Positions 59,445 through 64,000 of a stretch of DNA of 64,000 nucleotides are shown here, in pieces. The DNA lies in NCBI GenBank assembly GCA_025351425.1, contig JANXVY010000034.1, forward strand, positions 1 through 64,000. Direction: 5' to 3'. The notes under the pieces are model-generated. The model worked only from the letters and a program-made list of their open reading frames with translations, was not told the origin of the DNA and made no database searches. Source of the DNA: Hyphomicrobium sp. (lineage in GTDB: Bacteria; Pseudomonadota; Alphaproteobacteria; Rhizobiales; Hyphomicrobiaceae). Every line of letters begins with the position of its first letter. Position 1 is the stretch's first letter. A program made the position numbers and the translations under genes.

Positions 59445-62111
59445 TCACATTCCCCAACGGCGGACGAACCAGGATTTGACGAATTGAGCGCAGAGCACAT
59501 AGCCAACGATGATGAGTGTAACCGCCGCCCAGTAGCCGAGCGGCAGCGGCACGAAGCCGAGCTCTGAGCCCAGTGGCGTATAAGGCAGCGTGATGCCGAC
59601 AAGGCAGATGGCAACGGTGGTGCCTATCAAAGCCGCGCTGGCCCGGCTTTCGAGGAAGGGAACCTTGGCTGTGCGGATGATGTGAATGATGAGCGTCTGG
59701 GTGAGCAGGCTTTCGACGAACCAGCCGGTCTGGAACAGGGCGGGCTTGTCCCAAGCGCCAAACACCCACAGCATCGTGCCAAACGTCGCGTAGTCGAACA
59801 CCGAGCTAACCGGCCCGATCACCAGCATGAAACGCATGATGTTGCCAATGTCCCACCGCCGGGGCACGGCAAGATAATCCTCGTCGACGTTATCGGTCGG
59901 GATCGCGGTCTGGGAAAAATCGTAGAGCAGGTTGTTGGTCAACACCTGGATCGGCGCCATCGGCAGGAACGGCAGGAAGAGGCTGGCGCCGAGCACCGAA
60001 AACATGTTCCCGAAGTTCGAACTCGCGCCCATCTTGATGTATTTTGTGATGTTGCCGAATACCTTGCGGCCTTCGATCACGCCATCGTGGAGGACCATCA
60101 GGTTCTTTTCCAGCAGGATGATATCGGCGGATTCTTTCGCTATATCGACTGCGGTATCGACCGAAATGCCGACGTCAGCGGCCTTCAACGCCAGGCTGTC
60201 GTTTATTCCATCGCCGAGGAAGCCGACCACATGGTCGCGGCTTTGCAGGGACTTGATGATGCGCGCCTTCTGCTGCGGCGTGACCTTGGCGAAAACATTG
60301 ACCTGCCAGGCAACGCCGGCCAGCACCTCGTCCGACATGGTCTCTATTTCGCTGCCTAGCAAGATGCGCTGGGCGTCGAGCCCGACCTCGCCGCAGATCT
60401 TTCGCGTGACGACATCGTTGTCGCCGGTCAGGATCTTGACGTGCACGCCCGCTTGATTGAGCGCGGCGATCGCCTGCCCCGCGCTGTCCTTGGGCGGATC
60501 GAGGAAGGCGATGTAGCCGAGTAGGGTTAGATCTTTTTCATCGGCAACTTTATAGGCAGCTTGGGGCGCATCGAGTTCTTTGTAGGCGACGGCGACGACC
60601 CGAAAGCCGTCGGCATTGAGCTTGCGGGTTTCCTCTTGGGCTTGCGCGAAGTGGCTGGGATCGAGCGGGCCGCAGCAATCGTCGATCTCGTAACGGGTGG
60701 ACACGCTGAACATTTCTTCCACGGCGCCCTTGCAGATGAGGATGTGGCGCCCGTCGTCGCGCTCGACCACGACCGACAGCCGGCGGCGCGAGAAGTCGAA
60801 GGGGATTTCGTCGATCTTTTTGTACAGATGATCGGGCCGCAGATGCTCCTCGAGCTCGGCGTGCTTCAGCACGGCAATGTCGAGCAGGTTCTTGAGCCCC
60901 GATTGGAAATGGCTGTTGAGGTAGGCGTATTCCAGAACCCGGCGCGAATCCTCGCCGCGGATATCGAGGTGGCGCTTCAGGACGATGCGGTCCTGCGTGA
61001 GCGTGCCCGTTTTGTCGGTGCACAGCACGTCCATGGCGCCGAAATTCTGGATCGCATGGAGCCGTTTGACGATCACCTGCTTGTGGGACATCGCGAGCGC
61101 GCCCTTGGCGAGGTTGACGGTGACGATCATGGGCAGCATCTCGGGCGTGAGCCCGACCGCAACTGCGACCGCAAATAATAACGCTTCGAGCCAATTGCCC
61201 TTGCTGAGCCCGTTGATCAGTAATACGGCCGGAACCATGACCGCGATGAAGCTGATCATCAGCCAGGTGAAGCGGTCGACGCCCTGATCGAACGCGGTCA
61301 TGACGCGTTGCTGCCCGATCCGTTCGGCGATGGCCCCAAACAGCGTTTGGCGGCCCGTGTGGATCACGACGCCGGTCGCATATCCGCTGACGACGTTCGC
61401 TCCCATGAAACAGATGTTGGGAAGGTCGATCCCTTCTTTCTTTTCGCCGGTTGCCGGCTCGGACGATTTCTCGACCGGCATGGCCTCGCCCGTCAGCGCC
61501 GCCTGATTGATGAACAGATCGCGCGCGACGAGCAGCCGCACGTCGGCCGGGATCATGTCGCCGGCCGAGATCTTTACGATGTCGCCGGGAACGAGATCCT
61601 CGATCGGGATATCGCAGCCATCGCCGGCTGGCCCCGCACCTAGACGCTTCACGGTCGCGGTGGTCTTGACCATCGCGCGCAGTGCCGCTGCAGCCTGGTT
61701 CGAGCGATGCTCCTGCACGAAGGCGGTCGCGATGGCGAGCACCACCATCACCGCGATGACGACGGCAGCCCGTGTATCTCCGAGAAAGAACGACAGGCCT
61801 GCCAGTGTGAGCAGCAAGATGTTCAAGGGATTGACGGCGCGGCTTGCCAGCTCGCTGGCGATCGACTGTGGCTCGGCGCTGGCGACGGTGTTCGGGCCGA
61901 CCACAAGAAGCCGCGCCTTTGCGGCGGCCGGAGTGAGGCCGTCTGCACAACTTCCAAGCCGCGAGAGCGCCGTTGTTGCGTCCGTCCGGCTCAGTTCGAA
62001 AAGATCATGGGACGGCGCCACCGCAACGGCGGCCGGAAGCTGGGGCGCGAGGCCAAGCATCGACTGCGCCCATCCAAGCATATGCGCCAATCCGAGCCCC
62101 GATGGTGTCAT
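59445..62111 (-). CDS. MgtA-type magnesium-translocating P-ATPase
   Basis: 888 aa from ATG 62111, preceded by GAGAGG; an upstream in-frame ATG at 62129 is less likely. P-type motifs TGEAMPVEKS, DKTGTLTQD (about residue 365), and GDGINDSLALKAADVGI. Two N-terminal and several C-terminal TM segments, including the P3-type C-terminal region (PIQVLTNNLLYDFSQTAIPT). It resembles the bacterial MgtA/MgtB group rather than Ca or K pumps. Head-to-tail with uspA and hsp20 on the minus strand. Transported ion inferred from family resemblance. Confidence 0.9.
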   Translation of the reverse strand: MTPSGLGLAHMLGWAQSMLGLAPQLPAAVAVAPSHDLFELSRTDATTALSRLGSCADGLTPAAAKARLLVVGPNTVASAEPQSIASELASRAVNPLNILLLTLAGLSFFLGDTRAAVVIAVMVVLAIATAFVQEHRSNQAAAALRAMVKTTATVKRLGAGPAGDGCDIPIEDLVPGDIVKISAGDMIPADVRLLVARDLFINQAALTGEAMPVEKSSEPATGEKKEGIDLPNICFMGANVVSGYATGVVIHTGRQTLFGAIAERIGQQRVMTAFDQGVDRFTWLMISFIAVMVPAVLLINGLSKGNWLEALLFAVAVAVGLTPEMLPMIVTVNLAKGALAMSHKQVIVKRLHAIQNFGAMDVLCTDKTGTLTQDRIVLKRHLDIRGEDSRRVLEYAYLNSHFQSGLKNLLDIAVLKHAELEEHLRPDHLYKKIDEIPFDFSRRRLSVVVERDDGRHILICKGAVEEMFSVSTRYEIDDCCGPLDPSHFAQAQEETRKLNADGFRVVAVAYKELDAPQAAYKVADEKDLTLLGYIAFLDPPKDSAGQAIAALNQAGVHVKILTGDNDVVTRKICGEVGLDAQRILLGSEIETMSDEVLAGVAWQVNVFAKVTPQQKARIIKSLQSRDHVVGFLGDGINDSLALKAADVGISVDTAVDIAKESADIILLEKNLMVLHDGVIEGRKVFGNITKYIKMGASSNFGNMFSVLGASLFLPFLPMAPIQVLTNNLLYDFSQTAIPTDNVDEDYLAVPRRWDIGNIMRFMLVIGPVSSVFDYATFGTMLWVFGAWDKPALFQTGWFVESLLTQTLIIHIIRTAKVPFLESRASAALIGTTVAICLVGITLPYTPLGSELGFVPLPLGYWAAVTLIIVGYVLCAQFVKSWFVRRWGM

Positions 62112-62164
62112 GATCGTACCTCTCCGCATTCAGAAGCCCACGGTCGCTCGATGCGGATACGGCC

Positions 62165-63025
62165 TCAGTGCGACATGAGCACCGGGATGGTCATGCTGCC
62201 AAGAACATGACGCGACGCGCCGCCCAGGATGAACTCGCGCATGCGCGAGTGGCCATAGCAACCCATTACCAGCATATCCCAGCCGTATTTGGTTGCTTCG
62301 AACAGCAGGGTTTCGCCCACGGAATGCCTGGGGCTGACGCTTGCGGTTTCCTCGCACTTGACGCCGTGACGGGCGAGCGCTGCGCACATGTCGGCGGCCG
62401 GCAGATCGCCCGCCGTATCGGAATCGTCACGCGGGTCAATCCACATCACCTTGACTTCATCGGCCTGCTTGAGCAGCGCAAGCGCATCGAACACGGCGCG
62501 CGTCGCCTCGCGCCGGCCGTTCCAAGCGACGATAATGCGTTTGGCGGCGAACGGCGCTTTCGGCGCGTTGGGGATGACAAGGACGGGACGCCCGCTGTCG
62601 GTCGCCAGCATGTCGGGGAAATCTAGCATCACGGTCGTCTCCCAGTTCGGGTCGGCTTGGCTTACCATGATGAGATCGCAGGCCCGCGCGACTGGCATGA
62701 TCAGCTGAATAGCGGAGCCCAGATGATAGGCGTCGAGGCTGCGCCATTCGGCCGTGTATGACCCGGGCGCCGCGGATTCGCCGGTGATCTTCTCAAAAGC
62801 GGCTTTCATCTTAGTTTCTTGCAGCCGGTAGGCCTCGCGATGCGCCTCGATCATGGTCGGAATGGCGATGGCGATATCGCTGGTCGGCGGAATGATTACC
62901 GGTGGAATGACCGACAACCCGATCAGGTGCGCACGTTGGCGAGTCGCGACCGCCGTTGCGGCCGCCATCAGCCCCGGCAAACGGCGCTCGTCATTGAGAT
63001 GAACCAGAATGGTCTTGTAAGTCAT
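62165..63025 (-). CDS. Tandem UspA-domain universal stress protein
   Basis: 286 aa, two UspA folds. The first begins MTYKTILVHLNDERRLPGLM; the second begins KRIIVAWNGRREATRAVFDA (about 165). The C-terminal domain keeps the ATP loop GCYGHSRMREFILGGASRHV; the first domain lacks a clear GxxG ATP loop. Typical of low-oxygen/stress clusters. It lies 87 bases downstream of hsp20. Confidence 0.92.
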   Translation of the reverse strand: MTYKTILVHLNDERRLPGLMAAATAVATRQRAHLIGLSVIPPVIIPPTSDIAIAIPTMIEAHREAYRLQETKMKAAFEKITGESAAPGSYTAEWRSLDAYHLGSAIQLIMPVARACDLIMVSQADPNWETTVMLDFPDMLATDSGRPVLVIPNAPKAPFAAKRIIVAWNGRREATRAVFDALALLKQADEVKVMWIDPRDDSDTAGDLPAADMCAALARHGVKCEETASVSPRHSVGETLLFEATKYGWDMLVMGCYGHSRMREFILGGASRHVLGSMTIPVLMSH

Positions 63026-63112
63026 GGCGGGAAAAATCCGGGGGTTGGCGCTCAGGATGCTGGGACGAAACGGTGCGCGCGGCGATGGCGGCGCGCCGCC
63101 AGGGGGATCGTA

Positions 63113-63613
63113 TCAGGCTTTTTTGATCTCTATTTTACGTTCGGGCTTGATGGTGTCGGCCCGCTTTTGAACGGCGATTTTCAGAACGCCGTTGGCGAAA
63201 TTAGCTTCGACCTTTGCTTCGTCGGCCGTTTCGGGAAGGCGTACGGAGCGCTCGAAAGAACCGAAGCTGCGCTCATGGAGATAGTAGCTGTCCTTCTTCT
63301 CCTCGCGCTCGCTCTTCTTTTCGCCCTTGAGCGTCAGGACGCCGTTTTGCAGCGTACAGGTTACATCCTTCTCATCGACGCCAGGCAGTTCGGCCTCGAT
63401 GATGACCTCCTTCTCCGTCTCCCGCACGTCCATGTCGGGAACCGTGAGGCCGGCCGGACCGCCCAGGCTGAAAGGCGTGCCAAAGCGCACACCGCCATGA
63501 CCCCAGCGATCGAAAATGTGATCGATTTCACGACGCATGGTGTCGAAGATATCTTCAGAGCGGCGCGCCAAAGGCTTCGCCTCAGATTGGGGCGTTGTTT
63601 TTTGAATGTTCAT
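63113..63613 (-). CDS. Small heat-shock protein Hsp20
   Basis: 166 aa. Alpha-crystallin domain about 50-150 (VPDMDVRETEKEVIIEAELP, VLTLKGEKKSEREEKKD, SYYLHERSFGSFERSVRLPE) and the C-terminal basic KPERKIEIKKA tail. It is an ATP-independent holdase. It starts at ATG 63613 with GAGG 5 bases upstream. The leader can form a hairpin covering both (63612-63664), and a degenerate FNR-type site lies about 90 bases upstream. Confidence 0.94.
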   Translation of the reverse strand: MNIQKTTPQSEAKPLARRSEDIFDTMRREIDHIFDRWGHGGVRFGTPFSLGGPAGLTVPDMDVRETEKEVIIEAELPGVDEKDVTCTLQNGVLTLKGEKKSEREEKKDSYYLHERSFGSFERSVRLPETADEAKVEANFANGVLKIAVQKRADTIKPERKIEIKKA

Positions 63614-63664
63614 GGGAACCTCGTTTTAGGGTGAAATGAGCTTCACGGCGAGGCGCCGTCCCAT
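63612..63664 (-). promoter_or_regulatory. Candidate RNA thermometer/SD-masking leader of hsp20
   Basis: In the mRNA, AUGGGA (63664-63659) can pair with UCCCAU (63617-63612), which includes the start codon bases; CCUCG (63653-63649) pairs with CGAGG (63623-63619), the ribosome site; and an inner hairpin GUGAA/UUCAC (63646-63642 with 63635-63631) closes the fold. Both ribosome site and start codon would be hidden at low temperature. It is not a clear ROSE or 4U consensus. Confidence 0.5.
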
Positions 63665-63694
63665 TGACCTTGCTCGTCCCGGTCGATTGATGCC

Positions 63695-63708
63695 TTGATT
63701 TAGGTCAG
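63695..63708 (-). promoter_or_regulatory. FNR/FixK-like box upstream of hsp20
   Basis: On the minus strand CTGACCTAAATCAA matches TTGAT-N4-ATCAA at eight of ten fixed positions, including a perfect right half. Its centre is about 88 bases before the hsp20 ATG, like the ccoN site. It overlaps the end of the mgtC-like remnant. Confidence 0.5.
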
Positions 63709-63940
63709 CGGAACAGAGCGATGCCGCCATTCACAAAGTGGCCCATCCAGGCCGCGGCGACGACCAGCACGAGCCCCGGAATGACGCCGCCCCCATTAAG
63801 GTCGCGACGACAAAAGTACGAATGCCCGAGGCGGACCGGGCCGTGCCCTCGCCCTTGCGCCGTTCATGTTCGGCGCCGATCAACAGTCCGATGCCGAGTG
63901 CGACCACGAAGCCGGTAACGGAAGGGTCGAGGTTTGCTAT
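63705..63940 (-). pseudogene. MgtC/SapB-like membrane protein remnant
   Basis: Minus-strand frame from 63940 reads ANLDPSVTGFVVALGIGLLI followed by GAEHERRKGEGTARSASGIR and TFVVATLMGA, the conserved N-terminal start of the MgtC/DUF4010 group. There is no in-frame start codon before it (ATA at 63940-63938, TAG further upstream). Around 63785 a frame change leads into GLVLVVAAAWMGHFVNGGIA, ending LFR-stop (63707-63705), a short hydrophobic C-terminus of a membrane protein. Most of the normal protein is missing, so this looks like a decayed, internally deleted gene. Confidence 0.6.
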
Positions 63941-64000
63941 CTCAGCCCCTATTCGCTAACACCGAAGCGCGCCCGGGCCGTTTATGCCGCCGGCTGGTAA

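Noticed and set aside
60550-61950. Long minus-strand frame inside the P-type ATPase gene
   Set aside because: Arg/Gly/Ala-rich shadow frame of the ATPase; no motif.
63087-63100. GGCGGCG/CGCCGCC palindrome between hsp20 and uspA
   Set aside because: No T-tract on the transcribed side and the sequence is simple GC repeat; not enough for a terminator call.
1-64000. CRISPR arrays, rRNA genes, insertion sequences, integrase/att sites
   Set aside because: No regularly spaced repeats, no transposase or recombinase motifs, and no rRNA sequence were seen. The tRNA-Arg at 45512 has no duplicated 3' end nearby that would mark an integration site.

Overview
The window is GC-rich, densely coding DNA from a free-living alphaproteobacterium. 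The evidence is a head-to-tail cluster in the gene order of the Rhodobacter capsulatus gene transfer agent (RcGTA), a ccmIEFH cytochrome c maturation operon, a ccoNOQP-ccoGHIS cbb3 oxidase locus with an FNR/FixK-type box, and a GAAC-N7-GAAC (alphaproteobacterial LexA-type) site. The genus cannot be fixed from the sequence alone. There are no rRNA genes, CRISPR arrays, insertion sequences or integrases.

Layout. 1-14605: GTA/prophage-like structural cluster on the + strand: portal 3' end (frame-disrupted), prohead protease, capsid, connectors, tail tube, tail chaperones, a short tape measure, distal tail, hub, NlpC/P60 peptidase, a 1316-aa tip protein, and a fused endopeptidase-muramidase-holin. 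A divergent minus-strand gene with an SOS-like box interrupts it at 8.2-8.6 kb. 14747-17151: secreted PepSY-like protein plus an OmpR-type two-component system. 17306-22226: glycine-zipper lipoprotein, then ccmI-ccmE-ccmF-ccmH. 22339-29110: degP, a second two-component system, and glnE. 29226-30991: ECF sigma factor, a membrane protein that is probably its anti-sigma, and a periplasmic metal-sensor-like protein. 30996-43472, minus strand: a degenerate histidine kinase, pepN, a nitronate monooxygenase, and a beta-oxidation set (acyl-CoA ligase, acyl-CoA dehydrogenase, FadN-type fusion, thiolase) headed by a MerR regulator. 43774-51071: ettA, tRNA-Arg(TCT), a membrane-fusion/ABC export operon, a small cytochrome c, and an APH-like/P-loop kinase fusion. 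51093-59351: cbb3 oxidase structural and assembly genes. 59445-63613, minus strand: Mg-type P-ATPase, tandem UspA, Hsp20. 63705-63940: an MgtC-like pseudogene remnant.

How it fits together. Ccm (heme ligation) and Cco (oxidase plus the CcoG/H/I/S assembly factors) support microaerobic respiration. The stress cluster at the right end has a similar FNR-like box upstream of hsp20 and may share that control. The hsp20 leader can also fold so as to hide its ribosome binding site and start codon.

The most interesting candidates are: a CCCTTTC slippery heptamer that would join the two GTA tail-chaperone reading frames by -1 frameshifting; the SOS-box/divergent-gene insert in the GTA cluster; the three-domain lysis fusion with an internal ribosome binding site; and the hsp20 leader hairpin.
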